64,000 bases of DNA, from assembly GCA_010279815.1 (NCBI GenBank), contig QEOQ01000590.1, positions 271,155 through 335,154 of the forward strand. The letters run 5' to 3'. Shown in pieces: positions 34,220 through 46,400 of this stretch. The stretch comes from Brachionus plicatilis. Taxonomy: Eukaryota > Rotifera > Eurotatoria > Ploima > Brachionidae. A model generated the notes under the pieces. That model was not told the origin of the DNA and made no database searches. It saw only the letters and a list, made by a program, of their open reading frames with translations. A program made the translations under genes and the position numbers. Positions within the stretch are counted from its first letter, which is position 1. Each line of letters begins with the position of its first letter.

Positions 34220-34520
34220 TGTTAAAAGTTAGCTAATTAAAATTAAGATTCAAAAGCGTAAAAGTGTAAGCTAAGCTATTTTAAATCAAGAGTCCTTATT
34301 CTAGTTTTACGATAATTTTTTTTTTTTTATTTGGGAAACAAAATAAAATGTTAAATTTAAAAATTTTTGCTTAGTTTTTCATTATTTCAAATGCTAAGCA
34401 TATTGCAAATTGCAAGTTTAAATGCAAATTGAAATTTTGGTCGAGATGAACATATGAAAAAAGTTTTGGTGTAGTTTTTTTTTTTCAAAACGTTTAAAAA
34501 AATAATTTTGGTCCAAAAAA
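34220..34520. promoter_or_regulatory. Divergent promoter region of ethanolamine kinase and URM1
   Basis: 301 bp between two start codons on opposite strands. The sequence is AT-rich with several homopolymer T runs. No specific binding site could be supported. Confidence 0.4.
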
Positions 34521-35020
34521 ATGCTTCATCTAACAATAGAATTCAGGTAGATTAGATAAACTAAAAGGATAAAGTAATTATTTTTTTGTTGTTTGAGTGG
34601 AGGCGCCGAGCTCTTGTTTAACAATGTCAAAAAACATCAAATCGAGCTACCCGATAATAGAAAATGTAAAAAAGAAAGAAAATTTATAATGAAATTTTTA
34701 ATTAAATTTTGACTCTAGGGACTATAAAGGATTTATTAGCCTGGATTAAGGATAATTTACTTAAGCAAAAGCCCGAGCTTTTCATACAGGATGAAACAAT
34801 GTAAGTTTTTTTATTTCATCTTGAATTAGCTATTATTTTGTGTTAAGTCGGCCCGGAATTTTGATTTTGGTTAATGACTCGGATTGGGATCTTTTAGTAA
34901 ATTGATTAAGAAAATTAAATTTTATTTTCTAATAATTAAATTTTTTTCAAGGGAAATCTTACATACGAACTCAATGATAATGACAACATTACTTTTATTT
35001 CGACCTTACACGGCGGCTAA
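34521..35020 (+). CDS. URM1: Ubiquitin-related modifier 1
   Basis: Five tiny exons, 34521-34546, 34598-34665, 34719-34800, 34848-34896 and 34952-35020, total 294 bp and 97 residues (human 101). All introns are 47 to 55 bp with GT-AG ends and matching phases. Diagnostic sequences are GGAELLFNNVKKHQIELP, DLLAWIKDNLLKQKPELFI, RPGILILVNDSDWDLL and the C-terminus FISTLHGG, whose terminal Gly-Gly is essential. URM1 is activated as a thiocarboxylate by the MOCS3/Uba4 enzyme and supplies sulphur for 2-thiolation of tRNA wobble uridines; it can also be conjugated to proteins. No single exon is long enough to look like a gene by itself; the model rests on family conservation across all five. Confidence 0.95.
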
Positions 35021-35471
35021 TAAAATATTTTTATCTAATGAAGATTTTTCTATTAATTATTTTCCTGTCAATACAATTAAGAGATTTTTTTTAAATCAAA
35101 AGTTTTTAAATCAACTAAAAATTAATTGATTAAACTAAAAATGATTCATATGAGTTCAAAAAACTTATTTAAAAAAAAATTATACGATAGTAAATCAATA
35201 TTTTTCATAAAAGTGAACCAATTTGAATTCCTAGAACCGATATTGAAAATTGTTACAAATATCTAAAAGCTTATGTTAAATTCACCTCAATCTTCAGGTT
35301 GAAATAATGAAATTCGATTTTTGATTTTGACTGTCAGATAAATTTCTTAAATGCTAAAATTGAAAATGAGCCTCTTATTTTTATTATTTAGTACTATTAT
35401 TCGAATCTATGTTTAAAATGCAAAATTTTTTTTTCAAAACTTATTTTAGAAAATTCATTTAACAAATAAAA
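35021..35471. other. AT-rich intergenic DNA
   Basis: Follows the URM1 stop codon and should include its 3' UTR. Nothing else supportable before the transposon target site at 35472. Confidence 0.4.
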
Positions 35472-35754
35472 TATCTTTAAAGGCCTAGTTTTTCGTTAGT
35501 AGATAAATGTTTTTTTTAGTAGATAATTTTATTTAAAAAAGTAGATAAAATAAATAGTAGATAAATAATTTTTTTAATTAGATAAAAATAGTATTCAAAA
35601 GATATTTTTATTCAAATGTAGATAATTGTTTTCTGAAGTAGATATTTATCATAAAAGTGCTAATTTTTTGTTTTTTGACACTTACACTTCAAAAAATTAC
35701 CAGTTTGAATTAAATTAATTTCTTAATTGCGTAATATATTAAGCTAAACATATT

Positions 35755-35883
35755 AATAATAATAATAATAATAATTAATTACAAAATATTCCTAACAGGC
35801 TGGCTGAAAAGAAGGCACTACGCCGCTCGGAGCTGCCAAAAGGAACTATTCCCTCTAAATTAAATATTAAATAAATAAATAAA
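35755..35883 (+). mobile_element. 5'-truncated retroposon tail with 15-bp target duplication
   Basis: A 129-bp insertion flanked by an exact 15-bp duplication, TAAGCTAAACATATT, at 35740-35754 and 35884-35898. It ends in repeated TAAA units, as LINE and SINE 3' ends do, and has a GC-richer core (GGCACTACGCCGCTCGGAGC) unlike its surroundings. It lies inside the Mutator-like element, so it came later. Confidence 0.8.
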
Positions 35884-35947
35884 TAAGCTAAACATATTTG
35901 ATATACTATTCAATGAATTATACTTCAAAAAAAAAATAAAACAAAAA

Positions 35948-36536
35948 ATGTCTGAAGCTTCCTCAACTTCTGTACTCTTATCAGTCAATAATCAGGAAAA
36001 TCAACTTGATAATACTGATAATGATGTTGAAGACATAGAAGAAATTCAAACTAAGCGCGGAACTAACACTGTTTACGACGAATACGAAACTTATGCTCAC
36101 ATTGCCGAATTTGTAGAGTCTCTTGAGCAAGGCCAGATAGACGGAAATAAGTGTTCAAAAAAGGAAAAAAGAGTTACAAAACTTGGCAAAAAGCAATTTT
36201 AAAAGTGTAGCTCTTGTTCAAAAAAAATGCTTTCGCTTAAGCTTCGAACAAGTCTAGAAGTTCAAGTTTGTATCGAAGATTGTCTCCACCAGCACAGCAA
36301 CGCTAATTCAAAAGAAGCATGGGAAAAAAGCAACAATCGGGTGTTGGAAATGTACCAGAAAGATAAACTATACAATCTTTAATGTCTCTCATCAAAATCA
36401 ACTCGTTTTGGCTTCAAATTCAGCAGTCCAAGATCTAGTCGAAAACAAGATTCAAATTTCTGAGAAACGTAAACGTGGAAGACCAAAAAAATCTAATAAT
36501 GAAAGTGAGCAGCCGTCAAAAAGTTTAAGAAATTAA
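35948..36536 (+). pseudogene. Broken MULE-derived gene with zinc finger and AT-hook
   Basis: The frame opens with a Ser-rich, acidic N-terminus and YAHIAEFVESLEQGQIDGNK. A TAA at 36200-36202 interrupts it, and the same frame then continues with KCSSCSKKMLSLKL and VCIEDCLHQH: a C-x2-C...H-x-H arrangement like the WRKY-GCM/FLYWCH fingers at the N-terminus of MULE transposases. Near 36370 the frame shifts; the tail contains KRKRGRPKKS, a canonical AT-hook, before a stop at 36534-36536. With one nonsense change, one frameshift and no DDE domain it is a deletion derivative. Its position inside the bounded element supports the family. Confidence 0.6.
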
Positions 36537-36745
36537 GTGTCAATTACTTTGTTTATGTAATTCAAGGTAATTTTTCTTTCTGTTTTTCTTATGTTTTTTT
36601 TTAATTATCTATGTTTGAAAAAATAAATATCTACTATTAAAAACTATTATCTACTACTTATTGATTTTATCTAATTTTTATTAAAAAAAAATATCTACTA
36701 AAAAAAATAAATATCTACTGACAAAAAATATACCCTATCTTTAAA

Positions 36746-38709
36746 TACATATAATACACTTTTATGATAAAATTACCTTTTAAACGCTAAAATCTTTATG
36801 TATGGTCATGATATTCTATAATAAATTTTTTAAAATCTTATTTAATTCCTTTTAAGTAATTTTATTAAGGAAGAATATAATTCCGATATGATTTTTATAT
36901 TCTGATATAGTTCTGAATTGAACAAGCAGTGTTAACTATGAAATTTACTATGAAATTACTTTCTTTTACGTTAAATATAATAAATTAAAAATATTTTTTA
37001 ATCAGTTTACTTAATTGGAAGGAATTTAAAAAGAAGAAAAAAATCAAATTTGTGAACTAAAAAAATTTAAATCTGTACCATTTAATTTAGAATGAAAGTA
37101 ACAAAAATATTGATTTTAATAAATAGAGAAGATTACAAATTAAGAACTTTTAAATTTGATTTTTTGTTTATTTTTGATTAATTATAGTTCTTTTGTATAA
37201 ATAATTAGGAAAACAAACTCGGGTATTTAATAGCGTCAAATCATTAGAGTTTTCATTGAAAACAATTAAGTTTTTTAAGTTTTAATGAATGAAATTGTGT
37301 TTATAAGTTTTATTTTGTGGAGAGCAGTTCTTGTTTGAGTTAATAAAATTTTGCATAATAGACAAACTTTTAACCGATATCCCCCTTTTTAAAAGGTTTA
37401 ATAATTTTTGATTTTGAACAAACTTTAATTGTTATTTTTAATTTAAACCAATTTTTTCACAAATTAGTTATTAATTGTCGAAATTAAATAAGAAATTAAT
37501 TAATTTTATTACTTATTAAATTAAAATAAAAAATTAAAATAACCAACTTCTGTCGGTAAGCCGCTTGGAGATCGAGCACTATCCTTTCTGCGAATTCAGT
37601 TAAGTTTTTTTTTTCATATAAAAAATTATTTTTCTGAGTTTAAATTGGCAAAAAAAAATATTAAAAAATAATTTTATGAATTAATTAGTATAAAAAAAAT
37701 AAAATTTAGTCTAAAAATGAAGCGGTTAGAAATAAAGTCGGTTGATTTTGTTTTGTTACTTTCAAAACAAAATTTGTTTCTTTCTAAAGATACAAAAAAT
37801 TTAAGGAACTATCAAGCTTTTTTTTTTGATTATTGTACCTTGTTGCACGGACAGAGCAAATTTTTAACTGCTAGTAAAATTTTTATTTGATTTTTTCATT
37901 AATGTTTTCTACTTTAGTGCTGAATTTCAGAAAGCTTTTAAATTTACATTTAGATTAATTAATCGTTGAAAAATTTTGCTAATGCTTTAAATAAATTGTG
38001 AATCGAGTGATGATTATCAGTAAACTTCGTAGTGTTTTTTTTTTTTTTTTAAAATTTAACTTGTTCTATTTCAATGTAAAATATCTGTATAATTAGCTAT
38101 CAATCAAATTTTCTGTTAAGGACTGAGAAAAATATTTGAAATAAATCACTTTTTAGTTACTTTTTCAAGATTGAATAAATTCATTTATTTGAATCGAAAA
38201 AAATGAACTATATGTATATGAATTTATATAGTTTCCGTATTCTGAATAATTTTTTTTTACAAAAAACTTAAATTTTTTGAAATCATGATGATTTATTCTA
38301 AAAACAAAATATATTTAAATAACTCACAAAAAAAAAAAAAATTTTTGCTAAAGATTTTTTCTAGAACAAACCAAAATTAAAGAAATATTTGCAAAATATA
38401 TAAAAATATAAAAAACAAAAAAGACATACACAATTTAATTTAAAATTAACTGAGCAAAAATACTTCAAAATAAAACAAGTCTGAGCAATTTTTTTCTTAT
38501 ATACACTAATAGAGCGAGATGATGCAGAGCCCTAATTTAGTCGAATTGGAAATCTTTTCTTCTATTTTTTTACCATCATCAGAGAACTCTTACTGATTTC
38601 TTAATGCTTTGAAAATCATAAAATTTTACTCTATGCTTTTTATTTTATTTAATTTAATTCAAGCATTTAAGATTACTAACTAACTTTATAAATCATTAAT
38701 TAGAATTTA
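36746..38709. other. AT-rich intergenic DNA upstream of COP1
   Basis: About 2 kb without a supportable exon. A short GC-richer patch at about 37555-37610 has no recognised identity. The COP1 promoter must lie near the right end. Confidence 0.4.
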
Positions 38710-41700
38710 ATGTCGAAAAAAGCTCCGTCAAATTCGGCTGTGAGTGCTATGTCGACAGCAGCCAGTTCCTCATCGGCTCGAACCCCAATAAGTCGGAATT
38801 CAAATGCAAACAGATATTCGAGTAATTCAATTGGAGATAGATCGAACGAAGTTCCTCCAAATCCTTCACAATCTTCTGCAACCACAAGCGCTAGTACAGA
38901 TCCATCTAATCCTTTGGAAACAAATGTAACTCCAATTCAGGCCTCGAACAACTCAAATGACGCAACTTATAATTCTGCAAAAGAAAATGCTCATAGAATC
39001 AAAAAAAGACCCATTACAGGTGTACTCAGCACCGACGCCGATGCCGAATTGACTTGGTAAATTTTTTGAAATGAAAAGAAGCTCAAACTTTATTTTAAAC
39101 TTTAGTCCCATTTGCTTTGACATAATCGATGTAGCTCACGTGACCAAATGCGGACACAGTTTTTGCCAAATATGCATCCAGACCGCACTTGAACACACAC
39201 ATAGATGTCCTAAATGCAACACGCCATGCACCATAAATAAAGATGTCTTTCCAAATTTTACTCGTAATTAAAATTTGACTTTAAATTGGAAAATAAATTC
39301 ATTCAATTGTTTTTAGTTAATCAAATAATTGAAAGATATAAGGAAGTTTCAAACAGCAAAAAATTTAAAGTTTCTCAAGCAGTAATATTTATTTTCATAA
39401 AAAAAAATTAAATTTAAATTTAAATAAAGACAACCAGTACAATTTTGGATTTCATTAATTCGGCTCAAGGCGAATTGAACATTGACGAAGTAAATAATAT
39501 TATCGAAATTCTGGCTCAAAAAAAAGAAGAGTTAAAATACGTAAGTTTGATTTTATTTTATTTTAGTGATAAATATAATAAAATTCATTTAAAATAAATA
39601 AAATTTGCCCTAAAAAGCTTAAACCTTTTTCATCATCTGAATTTCTTTTTAAAAAGGATATTTTTTTTCGGGTAAACCATTTTTAAAAGAATACCTTTCT
39701 GTTTAAAATTAATATTTTTTTAAATTTTTTTTAAATGTTTAACTATTTGTAATGTTTATATTGATTTTTAAACGAACATGATCTTAATTTTCTGATTATT
39801 TCTATAAAGCTGTGAATTATTTCATAAGTTTAAGTTTTAAAATTTGAGATATGAGCTTATAAATTTAATTATTCTTTTCTTCAAAATTACAACAAATATT
39901 TTTTGTCGATAAATAAGTAACATTTTTTAAATGAATTTTTTATAATTAATGAAAATTTTTACATTGGCTTATTCAGAAAAATTCTTAAGCCGGTTTCAAA
40001 ATATTTTTTTAAATCAATATTTGCATCAGTTTAAATTCAATTCATAAAAGACCAAAAAGATAAAATTTAACTGGAGATAAAAATTAATAGATAAAAATAT
40101 TTAGTTGAAAAAATTTAATATTAATGCTTAAAATAAAATTAAATTGAAATTTTTTAATTGTTTTTTTATTAATGTTTGCATTGTTATAAAATCTTTCCCT
40201 ATAATTTTTAATAAAATAATACTTATTTAATTATGAGAATATTAAATGAGAATTATTTAATTTTAAATAAGTAAATTTCATGTATAAATTTACTTTTAAA
40301 ATCATGATTAGTTTTTTTATTTGTATTTAAATTTTAAAATACACATTTTAGGTCTTTATTATACAATAAAACACTTCTTAATTAATAGCTTTCTTTTTTA
40401 TGTCGTTTGAAAAAAAACAAATGATGATTTATTGAAAGAAAGATGCAAAATATCTCAAAAAAAATTTAGTTAGAAATAAATTTGTTATTCTTTTAGCTAT
40501 TAGTAGTTTATAAAGTTTTTTTTTAAATATGATATTGATAATCAAATAATTTAAAGTTAAAAGTCATGAAATTTTTATAAGTCTAGTCAGTGTTTTTATT
40601 ATTTAATTTTTTGTCCAAAACTTTTAGTTTAATTTGAAATAATTCAACCAGCTGATTTAAGTAGTTTAAATTTTGAATTCAAGATTATATGAAAATTAAG
40701 GCATGAATAGAAAGCTTTAAAAGTAAATTTAATATTTCAATTTTTTTTATTCAAACAAAGTTGTTTTTGCAAAAAAATGATTTCAAACTGAACTTTACAG
40801 GTGAAAATGTATAATCAAAATTAAGATTTAAATTAGTTAGTTCAAATAAAACACTAGCAAAATATCTTTGAAGCAGCAAGTTGGACATTTGATGATCGCA
40901 AACGTGATTTTTAAAGGCTTTCTGAATAATAATAAAGGGTCACTTAAAACTGTTTTTGAATAACCATATAAACTATATCTCCAAACAACCTACATATTGT
41001 TTGCATTTAAATTTATTTTCAATGCTTATTTTGATAAATCAAATCTTTAATTTTTTTTAAAGATTTTAAACTCTTCATACTCTTGTTAAGGCATATTTCA
41101 ATTGTTTTTAAAAAAAATTTAATTTAAATTAAAAATTATTTTTTAATTTTTTACATCATTATTAGAAAATCTTTAAACAAGGTGTTTCAATTGTTTAGAT
41201 ATTAGTTAAATTGTTAATAAAAATCTATATTTATTTCATTTTTTATTTTAAGGAATAGGTTTTTTTTTTAAATGTGTGATCAAAATAAATTTTGTGGTAA
41301 TCAATTAATAATGATTATATAATATGTAATGTGGTCAAATAATCTAACATAACCTGGCATTCTGAATTTTAGAACAAAAAAAACGTACGTGATATAATAT
41401 AGAGGAAAAAATTTAGTGTCTTGGGAAAGTTTTTTAAATTTTTTTCCGAAATTCACAATACACACAGCTAGACCCAAATATATAGGGTCTATTGCATGAA
41501 TGATTATTTAATTAAAGTAGTGAATTAAAAGATAACCAAGTTTTTGATCAAGACTGGTCATTAATTACGTGACCAGTAAATTGGTGACTAACAAAAAAGT
41601 AAATACTGTAACATCAACATTGATATCAAATTGTTACAGTTTATATTGAAAAAAAAATATTGTTTTAATTTTAAAATAAAACTTTGTGACGTGAGAAATT

Positions 41701-43408
41701 GTTGGCGGTAGTTTTTAGGTAAAAGGCTGAGGTTTAAAATCTAACATGCCACGAATGCATTAAATTTTAGTCTCTTATTTGATTTTTTTGTCTCAAAACT
41801 AATTAAATTTTTTAATTAATTCAATGGGACATGTCACTAAATAGATAGTCCTAATAAATAATTTTTTTATTAAAATTTAAATTTTTAAATATTAAGGAAA
41901 AACGTATATCATATTAAAATTTTCACTCAGTAAAAAGGTTTAAAAAAATATACCTGTAAATCTCCCATAGCATCACATTTTGCCTAAAATGAATAAATTT
42001 TATTTAAAAATTTTCTTAATTAAAGACAAATAAGAAAGTAAATGAGTTGTTATTGTACGATTTTTTGAAACATTTACAGCAATCAAAGACCGAAGAATTG
42101 AACAAAATTCAATATGAACTACAAATGGTCAACGAAGATTGTAAACAAGTTGAAGAGTGCTTGAACAATTTAAAGGCAAAATGTGAATCGAACAAATCAT
42201 CCAAAGAAGAGAGTGATGATCTGGAAAAAAAGACCATTGACACCCAAGAGGCCCTACTGTCACCAACAAACAAAATTCAATCAATTCTCAGCAACAAAAA
42301 ACGAATAATGAATCGCTATTTTGACGAACTTAGCCAAACTTACGTCCAGTCTCACAACAAAGATTTGAAGGACTTCAATCTCAAAGGACCAAAAACCGGA
42401 GTTCTTGACCAAATAAGAAACACTGTAAACAAGTTGACCAATTATACCGAGCTCAAGAGCATTGCTTCGGTAAACTACAACAGTGATTTGCACTCAGTGT
42501 CCAGCATCGTCAGCTCGGTCGACTTTGACAAATCATATGAACACTTTGCCATGGCTGGTGTGACCAAGAGAATAAAAATTTTCGATTTTGTCAATATAAT
42601 CGAGCGGCCATACGGAGTTCATTATCCGCAATACGAAATGGTCCACAATGCCAAATTGTCATGTGTCAGCTGGAACCGGTACTTTCGGCAACAATTGGCC
42701 TGCAGTGATTACGATGGTGTGATAACTTTGTGGGACGCAGAAGCCGGTTCTTTGGTCAGGTCTTATCAAGAGCATGAGAAAAGATGCTGGGGGGTTCAGT
42801 TTTGTGACGTTGATCCAAGACTGATAGCTAGTGGCAGTGATGATTCCAAAGTTAAAATTTGGTCAACCAACTCGGACTATTCCCTGCTCTCAATTGATGC
42901 CAAATCAAATGTTTGTTGTGTTGACTTCAAACCGGACAGTAAATTTCATGTCTTGTTCGGAACAGCTGATCACAACATTCACTTTTACGACATCCGAAAT
43001 GCCAAAGAACCAGTGTCACTGTTCCGCGGTCACAAAAAAGCAGTATCTTATGTTAAATTCAGCAGCGAAAACGAGTTTGTTAGTGCATCGACTGACAGCA
43101 CTCTTAAACTTTGGAAGATAAATGAGGGTCAGTGCATCAGGTCATTTACGGGACATGTAAATGAGAAAAATTTTGTTGGCTTGGAAGCCCACAATGGCTA
43201 CATTGTGACTGGCAGCGAAAATAACACTGTTTATTTGTATTGCAATGAATTGTCCAAGCCTTTGTTGACTTACAAGTTTGATGAAAATGGCACTGGCAAA
43301 AAAGATGAGGGTCTTAATGATTTTGTGAGTGCAGTCTGCTGGAGCAATCAGAATTATTTGCTTTCAGCTAATAGTCAGGGTGTAGTTAAAGTGTTGGAAC
43401 TAGTGTAG
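38710..43408 (+). CDS. COP1: COP1 E3 ubiquitin ligase
   Basis: Five exons, 38710-39056, 39106-39263, 39317-39381, 39430-39540 and 42026-43408, give 687 residues (human 731); the last intron is 2485 bp. The Ser/Asn-rich N-terminus is followed by a RING finger from about residue 116 (CPICFDIIDVAHVTKCGHSF, then RCPKCN) with all zinc ligands. A coiled coil (about 200-300) includes LDFINSAQGELNIDEVNNII and LLLYDFLKHLQQSKTEELNK. Seven WD repeats fill about 375-687, with EHEKRCWGVQFC, LIASGSDDSKVKIWS and GHKKAVSYVKF near-identical to the human protein. COP1 ubiquitinates transcription factors such as c-Jun and ETS proteins, binding VP motifs through the WD propeller, often with DET1-DDB1-CUL4. Confidence in identity is very high. 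Confidence 0.97.
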
Positions 43409-46400
43409 TCGCATTTAGTCTTGATTTTGTATAATAATTTGATAAATTAACAATTTTAAAATTTTACCAATTGTTACATGGAGTTGGTGAATGGAAATTT
43501 TTCAGCGTGTTTGATCTTGTAAACAAACAGCATCTAATCAATTCGAATTTTGTGTATTAATTTAAGAACAGAAACTATCAATTTTTTTTTCAATTTTATA
43601 TTCTCAATATTTCCGAATTAAAGAGTAGCCAGGTTAAAAATGTATTGTAAACCATTTTAAAAAGCAGGACTTTTTAAATTTATTTAATAAATTCGTTCAT
43701 AGAAAATACCATGTTTCCTTTTTCTTAGGCTCACCAAATAATAAAAGCTTACCACTGTCCTAACATTTTTTGACGCCCCAAATAGCCTAAATTCCCTCTT
43801 TTATTTAGCGCTTAAAAAGGTTTTCCAGCACAGTAGATTTAAAAATATTAGCGAAAAATATTTCAGGCAGGTTGAAAGTATTTGGCCTCGTCAAATTCGG
43901 TACAAAAAAACGTAACTATCAAAATCTGAAAATGATTTTAAAATCGCTGCAAAATACACTTCGCTCAAAATTTAAAAAAATTTGATTTCTACTAAATTTG
44001 AAGTTTTACCAGAATGCTGATAAAAATGCAACATCATGTTTCGTTTGAAGATATTGTTATTAACCTTAAAAAAAATTATGAGATTTACAAATTCGGTTCT
44101 TTTGTACCAAATATTTAAAAAAAAAAGGTTAAAAAATTGAGTGCATTTCTTTTCAATGACTTTTTTATCACAAAGAAATATAATCAAATAAGAAGCCTTT
44201 TGATGCAAAGCTTTTAAAGTTATATGTATTAGATGTTGTTTTTTTAATTTTATTTTAAATTTGTTGTAAGCTAAAACAAATAACATTTTTTTTTTCAATA
44301 TAATTGAACAAATAAAATTTTGATGCGTTATTTAAATTAAAAATACCTCAGGTACTTCAACACTAGAAGCATTCAAATTAGCCATTTGACTCGTTAAAAA
44401 AAATTTAAATTCCCAAATCTTTTCAACCGATTTTTCCAATAAATAAATTCCATTTATTACTTAATTATGTAAATTTTATCTTTTTCTTTAAAAAAAAATA
44501 TTACTCTGTAAAATTTTTTAAAAATATTTTGGATTAAAAAACACGAAAAAATGCTTAATACCTCTAATGTTAAAACAATTAAGTTTAAATAAAAAAATTT
44601 TGAGTTATGAAATTAGGAATATTTCTTTTTAAAAGTACAGATACAAATTCATTGAGATTGACATTTTGGATACAATCAGCTTACAAGAGTAGCAGATGAT
44701 GGTGACATCTTATTTAGATTAAAAAAATGATAATTAACTGATCTTTTCAATTGTAAAATAAAAGATTGATTTTTATAACAATATGAAGTCATTGATCAAA
44801 ACAACCATCTAAATTTCCATTTTTTTATTGAAATCTTAAAACTAGGATTGGCTTCTTTTTATCGATAAGTACGGAATTCTTTGGTCCGATTTTAGCCAAA
44901 GAATTTCAAAAAACATTTTTTCTCAAGATTTTATTTTATTTTTTTTATTCCTGCGCAATTACGCACCGAAATTACAGAATTAAATGAATTTTAATCGAAA
45001 TTAAAAATTTAAGAAAAAAATGAAAATTAAAATGGTAACGACATCTAAAGGGGTTATGTGTTAATAGGGTGGCCAAATTTGAAAAACTGCTATATCTCCT
45101 TTATTTTAAAAGATGTTTTCTAAAAAAATTTGGTAGCATGAAGAACTCGAAGAGAGGAATCGATATGTGTGATATATTTCTAAAAAAATTTAATATTTTC
45201 TTTTTTCTCTTAAGGTTTGATTACGTCTAATGAGGTGAAAAAGTATCGAATTAGTAATTCGGCAAAAAAAAATTTATAGGTCCTTAGTATAACTTGAGGT
45301 CTAACTTTTTTCCACTTTTCGATTCAGCACATGTTTTTTTATATATGAGAATATTTTCAGAATTTTAGGATACGCTCTTCATGATATATAAAATGGGGTT
45401 ATAATTTTTAGGCTTTAAAGGGTTAAACAGATTTAACTCGATTAGTCAAAAAAATTTGGTTTTCGAACAAAATGGGTGCGAAATATGCAAAAAAAAATAG
45501 GGCACCCGGATAGACTTGGTTATCATATATTGAAATAAAATAAAATTAATATTAATTTGTTTTAATTAAACAAGAATAAATAAAATATTTAGATGTAAGA
45601 TTAATTAAATTTTTAAATTTTGTTAAAGACATTTTTTTAAGTCAAAGAGAGATCTGTTCTAAAAAAAAATATTAGTTTCAAAATTGAAAAAAAAGCTTGA
45701 ACGAGTTATAATTTTTAAATTTTTATGTCTATATTAGAAAAATCAAATATTAAACTATCACAGTATTAACTACTAATTGATGCTGTTGATTTTATTATTT
45801 AAATAGTTAAGTTATATTTTGCAATTTTTCTTTTAGGTATTAAATTCGTAAAATTAATAAATGGTACTTATTCCTAAAAGCAAGATTTGGTATTAGTCTC
45901 TTATCTAAGCATGTGTTTCTTTGGTATTAGATTTATAATATTAGTTTTGATTGGGATAAATTTGTTATCATCAATCAAATAATTTAAATTACATGAAAAA
46001 AATCTTTAAAATTTATTATCTTTAAATAACTTGTCAATTGATTTCAAAGTATAATAATTATATTGCCATGGTGATAATTTTGTCAATCTGTTTTTTAGAT
46101 ATGTATTTTCATAATTCTCAAATAAAAATTTAATTCAAAAGAAGATATAATATAGTTCATTTTTTTTTTCATTGAAAATTCAAAACTGTAATTTTTTGAT
46201 TTACATTTAAATTCTTTCTCATTCTTATTTATTTTAATTACTTTATTTGATTTTCAAATTCAAATTTTTAATTTTTTTTAACTCAACTAGTGCCTGAAGA
46301 ATTATTTTTAATTTCAAACAAGTTTTTTTAGCCATAATATAATTGCCATTAGTCTAAAAATAAATAGTAATCTAATTTCAAATTTTGAAATGAATTCTTC

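Larger units (their letters stand above)
35482..36735 (+). mobile_element. Mutator-like (MULE) non-autonomous transposon
   Basis: A 1254-bp element bounded by a perfect 10-bp duplication, TATCTTTAAA, at 35472-35481 and 36736-36745. Both ends start with GG and then align as inverted repeats; AGTAGATA occurs repeatedly in the left 180 bp and as TATCTACT in the right 110 bp. GG ends with 9-10 bp duplications are the Mutator signature. Inside is a decayed gene with a zinc finger and an AT-hook but no DDE catalytic core, and a separate retroposon tail at 35755-35883. Confidence 0.8.

Noticed and set aside
42831..43121. Alternative-frame ORF of 96 codons within COP1
   Set aside because: It overlaps the WD-repeat exon, whose own frame is near-identical to the human protein.
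43972..44298. 108-codon minus-strand ORF
   Set aside because: Composition is that of random AT-rich sequence (Lys, Phe, Asn, Ile) with no conserved pattern.
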